A DNA stretch of 64,000 nucleotides from Oenanthe sinensis (GCA_028671895.1 JAPMAC010000209.1:23954501-24018500), one strand, 5' to 3'. Counted from the first letter of the stretch, positions 37,001-49,378 are shown. Notes: a model not told the origin generated them from the sequence alone. Numbers and translations: made by a program.

Positions 37001-37602
37001 ATGTTGGTCTCATATGTTCTCAACATAGCCAACAATTCAGTAGGTGTTTTGTCAAACTCATTCATATTGTAGTTCATAACAAACTGAGTGAATTTGTTGT
37101 TCAAAGAATTCAAGATTAGGTCAATACCAGTTTCCGGACCAATCGGGAAACCCAAAGTATCAAGATACTCAATGTAACCAATCATCTTCAGAACATGTGG
37201 GCCAACTGGTTCATTTGCCCCTTGTTTGCAGTTAAAGAGTGACTTGCTCGTGTTGAACCTTTCTTGACGAGTTTGGCTTGCAAACATGCTTTGCAAGTGC
37301 TCATTGATAGTATATGCATCCATATGCACATGCTGTCTTTGAAGCTCAGCACTCATAGTTGCTAACATAAGACACGCAACATCAGTTGCATCATTCTCAT
37401 CATTTGTGTGGGCCGCTCGTTCCTCAACAGTAGCGCCCTCAGGAAGGGGACCTGCCGGAGGAATATCAATGACATGAAGCTTGCGCTCCTGCCTGAGGAC
37501 AATCCTCAAATTCCTCTGCCAGTCTAGGAAGTTGTTTCCTCCTGTCAGCTTATCCTTCTCAAGGACAGATCGTACGGATAGTGTGTTTGTGTTGTTTGTC
37601 AT
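34093..37602 (-). CDS. Element B gag-pol polyprotein up to reverse transcriptase
   Basis: An open frame of 1169 residues. The Met at 37602 (MTNNTNTL) is taken as start, since the frame above it is short and lacks similarity. Order, as residues counted from 37632: gag about 25-240 (GGNNFLDWQRNL, MLRTYETNMK); basic stretch KGKAKGKGKWKGKKK; CCHC knuckle CHYCKKTGHWKRNC about 268; protease LDTGCASHIC about 310; GAG-pre-integrase and zinc-binding part about 445-490 (LWHCRLGH, CESCLLGK); integrase core about 505-640 with HSDVCGP, TDDFSRYGY and NGVSERRNRT; reverse transcriptase about 830-1100 with MDVKTAFLNG, LRRSIYGLKQA and catalytic YVDDILLMG about 1004. It ends at TAA (34095-34093) before RNase H. 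All catalytic motifs visible are intact. Lineage within Copia is not assigned. Confidence 0.94.
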   Translation of the reverse strand: MTNNTNTLSVRSVLEKDKLTGGNNFLDWQRNLRIVLRQERKLHVIDIPPAGPLPEGATVEERAAHTNDENDATDVACLMLATMSAELQRQHVHMDAYTINEHLQSMFASQTRQERFNTSKSLFNCKQGANEPVGPHVLKMIGYIEYLDTLGFPIGPETGIDLILNSLNNKFTQFVMNYNMNEFDKTPTELLAMLRTYETNMKTAEPAPILMVGNKGKAKGKGKWKGKKKTGSDSTPKPKSGPKQALKPKGGVAKGECHYCKKTGHWKRNCSVYLEDLKKKRAEQASNSGIYVIEVNLSISTSWVLDTGCASHICINVQEMQRSRTLAKGEMDLRVGNGARVAALAVGTYYLSLPSGLVLELENCYYVPAIRRNIISVSCLDKKGFSFTIKDNSCSFALNDLTYGVARLFNGLYVLDLDNPVCNIENKRLKVNDSNQTYLWHCRLGHINEKRISKLHKDGYLDKFDFESYQECESCLLGKMTKAPFTGKGQRATERLELIHSDVCGPMRVMARGGYYYFITFTDDFSRYGYVYLMKNKSDSFEKFKEYKAEVEKQIGGGASIKILRSDRGGEYLSTEFKDYLKECGIVSQLTPPGTPQWNGVSERRNRTLLDMVRSMMSHADLPISFWGYALETAAFTLNRVPTKKVQKTPYEIWEKKRSCMSFMKVWGCKAFVKRQVSDKLGPKSEECNFVGYPKETKAYYFYSPSEQKVFIARDAVFMERDFVSKRNSGRTIDLDEDREPQNSIEPEVEQEQDNNNAQQTQVVRRTGRIRHEPERYGFLLTQCGDLMLIDEDEPLTYQDAMSSPESKRWLEAMKSEMESIYENQVWTLVDPPEGVKPIGCKWVFKKKTDMDGNVQTYKARLVAKGFKQIHGIDYDETFSPVAMVKSIRILLVIAAFHDYEIWQMDVKTAFLNGSLEEDVDVYMTQPEGFVSPGNVSKICKLRRSIYGLKQASRRWNIRFDETIKEYGFVQNEDEPCVYKKVSGSHVAFIVLYVDDILLMGNDIPSLKAVKIWLGSNFSMKDLGDASYILGMRIYRDRSRRMIGLSQSTYIDKVLHRFGMQNAKRGYVPVSQGITISKDQCPKSLDDKDRMSKVPYASAIGSIMYAMVCTRLDVSYALSMTSRYQSNPGEGHWTAVKNILKYLKRTKDSFLVYGGEEKLVVKGYTDASF

Positions 37603-39520
37603 TACTTGGTATCTACAATGATAAAAGCACAAAATTAAACATTAGATTGTCTGAGTTATTTATTATGTTCAAATGATTATGATACATTCATAATATATCT
37701 CCCACTATTTTTATCAAATCAATAGCCCTTACTATTAATTTGGAAAGTATATCCCATAATCCTTTCTAGTGAGCCAAGATCCATATTTCGTCATGTCTCA
37801 AGTCAACCACTGGAAGTCCTTAAGAATGATTATTTAGGTAGACAACATTTGTCAATTATATCATATATAATTCTTGGATAGTTTGGTGAGCAACGATTGA
37901 TCTTATCTATCTAATAGATTTTTAACCAAACTCTATGCTTCTAAGTTCATAATGGTTGAATATAACCGTTTACTTTCACCTTATTATGACGACTCAGTTA
38001 AGTTTGACCCAATGATACAACGGCCGAATATAACCGTTTATATTCGTCGCATCTCACCACGATAGACAGGAGTCCCCTGCCACTGACAGTCTTTCCCCTA
38101 ATCGATCTAGGATTCGATGAGTGTTCATTCATTGGAAAGCATCTGATTAAAACTTAATATTTTGTTAAGGGGTTTAGAAAATTTTACGACGATCATGATC
38201 ACATCATGAAGAGATCCTCAATTTTTCCTTGAACTAAATATTTCAAATTGACATCTTAAATTGTTCATTTCCCAGGTATATGGAGGATACCAGTGGTCAC
38301 ACTTAAAACCCATCAGCCTTACGAATACGCATATCCGTTTTTGTCAGAAAATCCCAATTATAGATATCAAAATCCATATTCAATTCCGTGTTTTAAAAAT
38401 CCATATTTCATAAACACAAGAATCTCATGATCGTTTGTTGATTTTAAAATCTTGAATCGTTACAGATTTTATCTTGAGTCGTTACAGATTTTATCTTGTT
38501 TAAACAAGCATGGCATGGGTGTCGTATCTAATACATACATACATACATACATGATTAATCTAATTAAAGCATGCATCATTCATACATCAATATGTAAAGT
38601 GTAGTATGTAAACATGCTTGGTTATGGCCCCTTTCCTATGTGATCCTTTCGAGCTAATGAAAGGATCAAAGTCAATCTATGGTGGTAAAATATAAATACA
38701 ATTACATGTCTTCATTCTTCTTGTATCCACTAGTGCCTGCTCCTCTTCTTGGATCATCTTTCAGTCTTCAAGTACATTACATGGAATAATTGAATACAAC
38801 CTAAGCTAATGTACTTACATAAGAAAACTCGAGTTACATTCGAGGTTAAACAATTACAAGAATGAAGAAAATGACATGCAAGTCGTATTTATAAAACCAA
38901 AACCAAAAACCATTAATCTAGGGGTCTAAGGGCCATAACCAGCACCATGCTCAAGTACACAAAATAAAATATTGCGGGGGTCCGGGGGCGGCAGCCCCTG
39001 GGCGGGGTCTGGGGCGGCAGCCCCAGGCGGGGTCTGGGGGCGGCAGCCCCCGGCTGGGGTCGAGCTGCCAGGTCAGCTCGAAATCAGAAATTTTTTTTAT
39101 TTTCGAAGACCAGTCCTATTCAGAAATCATCAATTTCTGAACTACAGATCATATCTGTTGGCCCTTTTTCCCACTGCATCTTATACAGTTTCAGAAGCAT
39201 GTATCATATACATACTTATCATATCCCAGTTAACAGATCATGTCCAACATAATCTGTCCACCAGTTTATATCACTATACAAACTGACCCTCATGCATAAT
39301 ATACAAATCGCAATATGGCATATAAATCAGTCATGACAAATCATTAACATGCTAGTATCATCACCACATATTACAATTCCAATATACATGAAGAACATAG
39401 CATGGCAGAAGCATGGCAGTAACAAAGCAGTAGCATGGCAGTGGCATGGCAGTCACCAAAACAGGCATATTTGCATCAAATACAGTTAACACGTAACCAA
39501 ATCAGTCCCTTATACACGTA
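37603..39520 (-). other. Element B 5' leader (1.9 kb) with GC-rich hairpin minisatellite
   Basis: Non-coding sequence lies between primer site and gag. It holds a small CATA repeat (38534-38552). At 38976-39065, in sharp contrast to its AT-rich surroundings, there are about three units of a 27- to 30-bp repeat built around the palindrome ggggcggcagcccc. The corresponding leader of element A (47603-49365) is alignable but lacks the GC-rich array. Confidence 0.7.
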
Positions 39521-39532
39521 GCTCTGATGCCA
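39521..39532 (-). other. Element B primer binding site
   Basis: On the minus strand it reads tggcatcagagc, one mismatch from the Met-tRNA type tggtatcagagc used by most plant Copia elements. It lies one base inside the 5' LTR. Confidence 0.88.
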
Positions 39533-39533
39533 T

Positions 39534-41083
39534 TGTTGGGTTCCGAGGCATAAAACGCAGCGGATAAACATAAATATAACGAAAATTTTCGGAACCCAAA
39601 CGCAGGATCATGTATAAGAATTGACGGATTATGGTGATAATCGAATCATACCTATTAAGATTTTGAATGCCACGAACTCAACGGAGATCCTTGCTATCAC
39701 GATTTGTGTCTTCCTCTCGAAAGCACCTCTATGGTATCCACACGAGCACCTTCAAGAACGTCTCACGATCTTGAACACGGAACGGAAGTACTAGCCTCCT
39801 CTGATAGGTTTCGAATTCTCTCTGCCTCTTCCTATGCTGCCTCTTCTGCTAGGGTTTATACAAAAACGTGCAAGCCATTTAACCTATCATTATCTATTTA
39901 TAATGATTGGTTAATGGGCCTTTTTAGCAAAAACCTAACCCATGTAGGCATAGGATTAAATAATAAAACATGCTTCTATTATTTAATTAATAATTAAGTC
40001 ACACTTAATTATTATTGGCAGAAATATAATTCTTCAAATTCGAATTTATTTCAATTAATTAAGTCTCACTTAATTAATATAATAAATTCGAATTAATCAT
40101 CAATTAATTTAAATCTATAATTTAAATTAACTATTCCTCTAGGTGCTCTATGTGTGTGACCCTATAGGCTATTATTTAATTAGCAATAATTTTATTCTCC
40201 AATAAAATTATAAACAATGAGCGGTATCTAGTAATACATCATTGCTACCTAATTAAACAATAATTAAATCGTGATTCGATAAAACCTTTCGTGATTAATG
40301 TTTCCGTGTAATATAATCCCTTTAACCATATATATTATAGATTAAACTCGAGGCATGTATTTAGTCATCCTCTTCAACATTTAATCCGGGTTTACTTGAT
40401 CCATGAGTAGACTATAAAAAACAAATCATTATTTGAGCACGGCCATGCATTTTATAGTCTCACTCAATCAAGAGGCCAATAATATCTCTCCTAATTATAG
40501 GAGGGTTAAATCCTTTATCTATCATTCATATTTCTCATACGACTCATGATATACCCGATGTCCACTTTTATCATCACCCGGTCAAAGGTAACTTTTAATG
40601 TAGTCAAAGTATATCAATCCTCGTATAGAAATATAATGATCTCAAGTCAGAGGATCATTACACCATTATCACTGTGAGTCTTTCTTATGACTTAATTAAA
40701 CATGAAGAATCTCACTGTGGGTCTGTCCAGTACCATGTACCCCTACATGTACCTATGTATTGACTTTAGTATCCCCATACTTATAACCAATGAGATGTGG
40801 TTATCTGTCAAACAACATACTAGTCTATTTATGTATTATTATTGTCCTATCATAATAATACTCGACTAGGGAACCTTTAAGAATATGATATATTATATAA
40901 TCTCAAGTTCAAGTCATGTACTTAAACTATATAACGAGTATCATGATTCTAAGGACATTTATTATGCTAACAAATATATCGCAGTAATTAAAGTCATAAT
41001 AAATACGTTTATTGAATAATCAAATGACATAAATGTTTATTAAAAGGAAAAATTGTATTGCCTCTAGGGCACCTACACTAACA
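39534..41083 (-). repeat. Element B 5' LTR
   Basis: On the plus strand it runs from TGTTGGG (39534) to CTAACA (41083), followed by the taata duplication. It pairs with 32074-33622. Confidence 0.96.
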
Positions 41084-42453
41084 TAATAACCACGTATCCC
41101 GCTCACGTTATCTACGCTCTACGGTACCCACACGAATACTTTTCATGAAGGATTGATGTGTACTAGCACCCGAAAACTGTTTCTCTCTCTTTATCTTCCT
41201 CTTTTCTCAAAACGACTAGGGTTTTAAAAAATATGTGTATCTTATTAAATCAGCCCATAAAGAGATTATATAGAAAGACGAATAAGTTTTTTAATTATAA
41301 TCTAATTATAATAAATACTAATCCAAAATTCTAAATTATTTCGTTAAGTCTCACTTAATTAATTAATTACTTATTTTGGAATTAGTTTAAGTAATTCATT
41401 TATTCTATTTATATAATTAATTAAGTCATACTTAATTAATATCAAAAATAAAATAAATTACTTATTTAATTTAAATTCATAATTTAAATTATTTCTCCTT
41501 CAAGCATTCTTTGTGTGTGACCATGTAGGTTATTATTACGTTGGCAACAATTTTAATATCTAATTAAAATTGTAAACAATGAGCGGCATCTAGTAATACA
41601 TCATTGTTACCCAAGTAATAATAATAAAATCAGTGATTCGATTAAGCCTTTCGTGGATAATGTTCCATGTAATATAATCCCTTTAATCTTGATATTATAG
41701 ATTAAACTCAAGGCATGTCTCATATCATCCTCTTCATAATTTAATCTTTATTTTCTTGATCGATGAGTAGACTATTAAAATCAAATCAACATTTGAGCAT
41801 GGCCGTGCATTTCATAGTCTCACTCAAACAAGAGGCCAATAATATCACTCCTAAAATTAGGAGGATTAAATCTCATCTAGTTCATTCATATTTCTCATAC
41901 GATTCATAATATACCCAATGTCCCCTTTTGTCATCACCCGTTCAAAGGTAACTTTTAATGGAATCAAAGTATATTAATTCTCACATAGAAATATAATGAT
42001 TTCAAGTCTAATGATCATTACACCATTATCTCAGTGAGAATTAATTTGACACTTATTAACATGTGGAATCTCACGACGGGTCATTCCAGTGCCATGCATT
42101 GAGACATGCACTTATGTTCTTGACTTTAGTATCACCATACACATGACCAATGAGATGTGGTTATCTGTCAACAAACATACTAGTCTTTGTGCATTATTAT
42201 TATCCTTGAATAATAATACTCGACTAGGAAATTTTAGGAATAAGATATTATTCATATAATCTCATTTTTAAGTCACATACTTAAAGATATATAATACGTA
42301 TCAAAATTCCAAGGACATTTATTATGCTTTCAATTTATTACGTAGTAAATAAAACATAATAAGTAAATAATAATCAATAAAACATAATCCTTAATAATAA
42401 AATATTTTTCTTAAAATATTAAAGTAATTGTCTCTAGGGCACAATTACTAACA
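41084..42453 (-). repeat. Element A 3' LTR, proximal part
   Basis: It resumes after B with taataaccacgtatcccgctc, matching 49567 onward in the 5' LTR, and ends ATTACTAACA at 42453. Together with 31885-32073 the 3' LTR is about 1.55 kb, roughly 240 bp shorter than the 5' LTR. Confidence 0.9.
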
Positions 42454-42467
42454 ATCTCCCACTTACA

Positions 42468-44800
42468 CTAGAGCCAATTACCCAAGTATCCAATACTCAT
42501 GGAACTAGTGTGACTTTCGTGCTTCTGCTGCGACAAAGCCTTAGTCAGTGGGTCTACAATATTATTAGTAGTATGCACTTTACATATATGTATATCTCCT
42601 TGATCATTAATCTCATTAATTAGGTGATATCTCCTAAGTACATTCTCAAACAGCCTCTTTGACTGCTTCGCAAGCATCAATATACTCAGGCTCTATTGTA
42701 AAATCAACAACTGTCTCTGCTGTGAACCATTCCAGCATACAACATCTTAATTTAAACAGATAAAACACAAAGTCAGACAGAAACACTAAATGATCGTTGT
42801 CTGTTTAGAAACTAGCATCGGTGTAACCTTTTACAACTAGTTTATCTTCTCCTCCATATACCAAGAATTGATCTTTAGTCCTCTTGAAGTACTTAAGAAT
42901 ATTCTTGACTGTCGTCCAGTGACCTTCACCTGGATTAGACTGGTATCTACTCCTCATGCTTAAAGCATACGAAACATCAAGACTAGTACATATCATTGCA
43001 TACATTATAGAATTAATTACCGATGCATATGGAACTTTACTCATATGGTTCTTATCATCCAATGATTTAAGACTGTTTTCTTTCGAGATCGATATATCAT
43101 GAGACATTGGGACAAATCCCCTTTTAGCCTCTTGCATTCTAAATCGATGCAAAACTTTGTCAATATATGTACTCTGACTTAGGCCGATCAATCTCTTTGA
43201 TCTATCTCTATAGATCCTGATCCCTAATATATAGGTCACATCGCCTAAGTCTTTCATTGAGAAATTATTTCTCAGCCAAGTCTTCACAGTCTGTAGAGAA
43301 GGAATGTCATTTCCTATTAGTAATATATTATCAATATATAATAATAAGAATGCCACATGGCTCCCACTAACCGTCTTGTAAACACGTGGTTCATCTTCAT
43401 TTTGAATAAACCCAAACTATTTGACAATTTCATCAAAATGAATGTTACATCTCCTCGAGGCTTGTCTTAACCCATAACTGGATCGACGCAACTTACATAC
43501 CTTTCCAACATCCTTTGGATCAACAAAACCCTCAGGCTGTGTCATATATACATCCACATCTTCTTCAAGGCTCCCATTTAAGAAAGCGGTTTTGACATCT
43601 ATTTACCAGATTTCATAGTCATAGTAAGCAACTATACCAAGCAAAATCCTGATGGACTTGATCATAGCCACTGGTGAAATGGTCTCATCATAGTCAATAC
43701 CATGAATTTGCTTGAAACCTTTTGCCACCAATCGGGCCTTATAGGTCTGTACGTTACCATCCATGTCGACCTTCTTCTTGAAAACCCATTTGTACACTAC
43801 AGGTTTTACCCCTTCAGGTGGATCAATCAAAGTCCATACTTGATTAGTATACATGGATTCCATCTCAAATTTCATGGCATCCATCCATCTCTTAGAATCT
43901 AGAGTGTTCATAGCGTCTTGGTAGGTGAGAGGCTCATCTTCGTCCACAAGTATCACATCACCATCTTGAGTCAAGAGAAATCTATAATATTTCTCGGCTC
44001 ATGGCGAATCCTACTAGACCTACAAACAACCTGTGTTTCTTGAGCAGTATTGTTTTCTTGTACATTCTGCTCAGGTTCCTCCATTGGTTAATTGTTATCA
44101 TGTGGGTCTCGAACTTCATCGAGATCTATTATCCTATCACTGTCTTTCTTAGAAAGCATTTCTCTTACAAGGAACACTGCAGTTCGAGCAACAAACACTT
44201 TGTTCTCGGAAGGATTATAGAAAGAATAACCCTTTGTTTCAATTGGGTATCCCACAAAGTTACATTTGTCTGATTTACGTCCTAGCTTGTCAGAAGTTAT
44301 ACGTTTCACAAACACCTCACATCCCCAAATTTTCATAAATGACATGCTATGACGTTTCTCAGTCCATATCTCATACGGAGTCTTCTGAACCGTTTTAGTA
44401 GGAACTCGGTTAAATGTATAAGCAGCTGTCTCCAGGGCGTAGCCCCAGAAAGTAATTGGAAGATTCATTGACTCAACATTGATAGCACCATGTCCAGGAA
44501 GGTGTTATCCCTCCTATCAAAAAACTTTTTCTTTGATATTTTCTGCTTCATCTTTATAGTCTTTGAACTTTTTAAATGATTCGGATTTTTTCTTCAAAAG
44601 ATACATATATTTGTATCTACTAAAATAATTAGTAAATTTTATGAAGTTAATAAAAGCTACCTTTTATCATCGTACGCATATGACAACATACATCACTATG
44701 TATAAATCATACTCGTTCAGTGACCCTTTCACCATGTCCGGTAAAAGGAGTTTTAGTCATTTTGCCAAATAAACCAAGATTCACATCATTTTGTATAAAT
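42468..44800 (-). pseudogene. Element A pol relic
   Basis: Pieces in reading order: integrase zinc-binding and core remnants about 44800-44500; integrase C-terminal part 44468-44088 (PITFWGYALETAAYTFNRVP, WGCEVFVKR); RT first part 43974-43603 (WVFKKKVDMDGNVQTYKARL); RT second part 43356-42805 (LLYIDNILLIGND in place of YVDD, ILGIRIYRDRSK); RNase H remnant 42680-42468. Frameshifts and a mutated RT active site (YIDN) show it is dead. A TAA at 42807-42805 follows KGYTDASF exactly as in element B. Confidence 0.9.
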
Positions 44801-45169
44801 CATAATCAAACTTATCCAAGAATACATCCTTATATATTCTAGAAATGCATTTCTCATTAATATGGCCTCAACAATAGTGCCAAAGGTAATGTTTGATTTG
44901 ATTCATTTTAGAATATATAAATTGTTAACTAGTTGTGCAACATTATAAGCCTCATCATCGAAATAGAATAAACAACTCTTGTTATTTAATTAAAATGAAA
45001 AAGTCTTTCTTGTCCAAACAAGAAACTAATATAATGTCTCTGCTTATTGCAAGCACGTTATAACAATTATCAAGTTCTAAATTTTCTTTGTAGGCCAAAA
45101 ATTAAGTAACGAGTTCCTTCCACCAAAAAAACTACCTTTACTCCAATTCCAACATGATACTCGAAGCTT

Positions 45170-47602
45170 AACCCTTACTGATCATCTTCTTCTGATCCTC
45201 CAAATGAGCATGATAGTTTAATTTCCAGTTTCCCAATTTTTCATAGAAGCGCCAATCGTCTTCTTTGTCAACACCTCATTCAGACTTTAGAGCCTGTTTT
45301 GGGATTGGACTTTGGTTTGACAAGGAAACTAGATCAAATCTTCTCCTTGCCTTTCCATTTTCATTTCCCTTTTGCATACCCTATGTTTACCATCATTATA
45401 GTAGTAGTTCATGCATTTATCATGTTGCTTTCAGCAGTTCTCAACATGCTTAGCAACTCAATAGGTGTTTCACCAATCTTATTCATTTTGTTGTTCATAA
45501 CAAATAAAGAACATCTGTTGTCCAGAGATTGTAAGATCAAATCTAGGTGAGCCTCCATACCAATCTGGAAACCCAAAATGTCAAAGTACTCATTATACCC
45601 TATAGTCTTTAGAACATGTGGTGTAACCGAGTCTCACTCTCCCTACTTGTAAGTGTATATTACCCTTTAATTGTCAAATATATCTTGAAGAGTATATCCC
45701 TCAAATATCCTTTAAGGGTACTTAATCGTCTCATAAACATCTATATGCTCGTGTTGCTTCTTAAGATCAGCACTCATATTTGCAAGCATGAGACATGAAA
45801 CATCAATCGCAACATCAATTTACTTCCAATAAGCACTATCATTTTCACATGTTACATTCTCAACTTTAATAATAGGGGAAGAGATTTGACTAACATCGTG
45901 GTGCTCGAGGACGATCATCAAGCTCCTATGTCAGTCGAGGAAATTTGTTCTCGTCAATTTGTCCTCCTCAAAAACTGATCATATAGAGAAGTTGTTGAAG
46001 GGTTTCGGACATTAAAACGCAACAGATATAACGTAAAACAATATTTAAAAAAATGAAATCATATCGCAGGATCTATGTATAACTTTGGATGATTATGGTG
46101 AAGAAGTCTGTACCTTAACAAAGTTTTCTGTATGTTGTTTAATGGAGGTCCAGAAAAATGAATTACAGCAGCCCTTTGTTGCAAAGATCTACTCTCCAAA
46201 GAAGTCAACACAAACGCCCGATCGTCCTATGATCACCGGAGTCGGTACTAGCCGAATTTCTTGCCTCTCTCTCTCTCTCTCACTCTTTCTCTAGCCTCTC
46301 TTGATGTTGAACAGCTAGGGTTTTTCTCTAAAACGAAATCTGCTGATTAAACCCTAATACTATACATCATTATGTATATATAGGGGAGAGAGAGATTTTA
46401 GGCCTAACCCTAATCCATGTAGTTTCCAAAACCCATTCTGATTTTGAGTTATTATTATTATTAAATCTGAATTCTAATATAATTAATCAAGTCTCACTTA
46501 ATTAATTCAATAATTAAATTCGAATAATAATAATACTTATTAAATCCGAATTCTAATATAATTAATTAAGTCTCACTTAATTAATTCAATAATTAAATTC
46601 GAATAAATAATAATATATTTAAATTCGTAATTTAAATAAACCTCCGTTTTGACGTTCTTTGTGTGTGACCCTTTAGGTTATTATTACGTTGGAAATAATT
46701 TTAATATCCAATAATAAAATTATAAATAATGAGCGGCATCTAGTAATACATCATTGCTACTCAAGTAACAATAATAATTGGAGATTCAATTAAACCTTTC
46801 GTGAATAATGTTCCATGTAATATAATCCTTTAACCTTATATTATAGATCAAACTCGAGGCATGTATAGTGTCATCCTCTTCAACGTTTAATCTTGGTTTT
46901 CTTGATCAATGAGTAGACTATTTAAACAAATCAATATTTGAGCATGGCCATGCATTTCATAGTCTCACTCAATCAAGAGGCCAATAATATCACTCCTAGA
47001 ATTGGAGGGTTAAATCATATATCTATCATTCATATTCCTCATACGATTCATAGCATACCCAATGTGCACCTTTATCATTACCCAGTTAAAGGTAACTTTG
47101 AGTATAATAAAAGTAGATTCTCGTATAGAAATATAATGATTTCAAGTCAGAGGATCATTACATCATTATCACTGTGAGATTTCTTATGACACTTATTAAC
47201 ATGTAGAATCTCACGGTGGGTCTTTCCAGTGTCATGTATTGATACATACACTTATATTCTTGACTTTAGTATCACCATACCTATGACCAATGAGATGTGG
47301 TCATCTATCAACAAACATACTAGTCTTATTGCATTATTATTGCCCTTAAATAATAATACTTGACTAGGAAATTTTAGGAATAAAATAATATTCATACAAT
47401 CTCATTTTTAAGTCACATACTTAAAGATATATATTACGTATTAATATTCCAAGGACATTAATTATTCTTTCAATTTACGATGCAGTAAATAAAGATATAC
47501 TAAATATTAATTAAATAATCACATAACATAATTGTTTTCAATAAAAACATTAAAAGTATTGTCTCTAGGACACTAATACTAACAGTTGTTTGTGTTTATC
47601 AT
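45170..47602 (-). pseudogene. Element A gag relic, split by solo LTR C
   Basis: By alignment with element B, gag begins at the ATG 47602-47600 and the knuckle region lies near 45190-45245. The frame is broken many times. Solo LTR C plus its duplication (45991-47589) interrupts gag near its start: only about the first ten codons stand to the right of it. Confidence 0.8.
45991..47589 (-). mobile_element. Solo LTR C (45996-47584) with GTTGT duplication
   Basis: It starts TGAAGGGTTTCGGAC at 45996 and ends ACTAACA at 47584 (1589 bp). It is flanked by gttgt at 45991-45995 and 47585-47589. It is related to the LTRs of A and B over most of its length but distinct. No internal domain is present, so it arose by LTR-LTR recombination after insertion into A's gag. 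Confidence 0.93.
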
Positions 47603-49365
47603 TTGATATCTACAATATTAAAGTGTATAAAATAAACTAGATTGCAGATTTAATATTAATTATATTTAAGAGATTATAGTATATCACCATATACCTCCCA
47701 CTATTTTCATCAAACTAATAGCCATAACTATTAATTCGGAAAGCATTTTTTTAAATCTTTCTAGTGAGCCAAGATTCATATTTCATCCATGTTTTAAGAT
47801 AGCGTCGGCTAATACACTCAAAACATGACTATTTAGGTAGACAACATTTGTCGATTATATCAAATATAACTCTTGGAAAGTTTGGTGGAACAACCCTTTG
47901 TACACATTTATCCAATAAATCTCATCAAACTCTGTGCCTCTAAACCCACAATCCTATTGTGATGATTTAGTTAAGTTAGACCCAATGTTTCAACAAACTA
48001 AGTACACTTACTTATCTCGTCTTCCCATGATTGATAAGAGCACCTTATTTTGACAAACTCACTCATTCTCAATCTAGATCTTGACGAGTATTAAACATCG
48101 GAAGACATCCAATTAACTTAATATGTATTTAGGGATTTTAATGTTTATATTAATGATCATGATCCCATCATAAAGAGATAATCAATTTTTTCTTGATCAA
48201 ATAATCAATTTCAATATTCGTCAATGGTTCAATTTCCAGATCGTTGGAGAAGTCACAAGCGGTCTCACTTAAAACCCAACTTTCTTACGAATAATAATTC
48301 ACTTTTGACAAAATCTCCCCATATCAGAAAAAGAAAATTCATATTCAATACCGTGTTTCATAAACACAAGAATCTCATGATCATTTGTTTAATTTTAAAA
48401 TCTTGAATCGTTACAGATTTTATCTTTCTTAAGCAGACATGATATGGGTGTCGTATCTAATACATACATCATTCCAACACATACATATATACACATGCAT
48501 TCATATACATATATGTATTGTGCGTAAATTAAACGTGTTTGGTTATGGCCCCATCCTATGTGATATTTCCAAGCTAATGGAATTATCAAGGACAATCTAT
48601 GGTGGTTTCAAATACTACACTATTACATCTCTTTATTTTCTTCATTGCTTCATCATCTGGATTGCCTCCTAGCTTCCTTGCTTCCAAGTCTCCATTGAAC
48701 AATTACATTGAATAATAAATAAATATATTCTAATGAAATTACAAGATGAACTCGAGTTACATTCGAGATTAACAATTATAATGAATAAACGACATGCAAG
48801 TCGTATTTAGAAACCAAAACCATAAAACTAAACCACTATCCTATGGGTTTTTAGGCCATAACTATCCACCATGTTATCACATAATACATGTAATATATCT
48901 CAGATTATATAAACATATCATATATAACAAATTTTAAAATTTCAGAAAATAAATTAAATTTCAGTAAATAATAAATTGTTGTTTTGGGGCCTGTAACATC
49001 ATCCAATGGCTTACAGACCCGAAACTGACTTTGTTAGTATTGCTCAGTGACACGATTCTAGTCAGAAAATACATATTGTTTGCGAAAATCGGACACTAGA
49101 CACAGATTTCAGAAAATCTACCGAAGCCATTTCAGAATTCGTATCGAATACGATTCCCATAATAAGAACAAACATGTATCGTATACATACGGCAATACAC
49201 ATAATCATCACATGATTATACATCACATGAATATCATATATTCAAAATCATATATACACGCATATATATACATATTGTATCGCAACAAAATCATAGCGGT
49301 CATATACATGCTCATATATATGAAAAATTGTAAACATATAAACGAATTAAAACTTTTCGCAAGTA
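47603..49365 (-). other. Element A 5' leader
   Basis: Non-coding, alignable with the leader of B at several places (for example 48370-48470 with 38410-38540, and the shared aggtagacaacatttgtc words). The ORFs at 48224-48406, 48439-48672 and 49080-49424 are AT-rich and without similarity. Confidence 0.6.
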
Positions 49366-49377
49366 GCTCTGATGTCA
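49366..49377 (-). other. Element A primer binding site, decayed
   Basis: On the minus strand it reads tgacatcagagc, two changes from tggtatcagagc, one base inside the LTR at 49379. Confidence 0.75.
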
Positions 49378-49378
49378 T

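Larger units (their letters stand above)
32074..41083 (-). mobile_element. Young Copia element B (9.0 kb), near-complete
   Basis: Two LTRs, 32074-33622 (3', 1549 bp) and 39534-41083 (5', 1550 bp), differ at nine bases and one single-base indel. The target duplication is taata at 32069-32073 and 41084-41088. The primer site tggcatcagagc (minus strand, 39532-39521) matches Met-tRNA primer sites at 11 of 12 bases, with one base between it and the LTR. The purine tract gtgcaagtgggagat lies at 33637-33623. A single gag-pol frame fills 37602-33637 apart from one TAA. A leader of about 1.9 kb lies between primer site and gag. It is the youngest insertion that can be dated in the window. Confidence 0.96.

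Noticed and set aside
38972..39286. ORF with glycine-rich start (MRGSGGGSPWAGSG)
   Set aside because: The glycine-rich head is only the translated GC-rich minisatellite in the leader of element B; the rest has no similarity.
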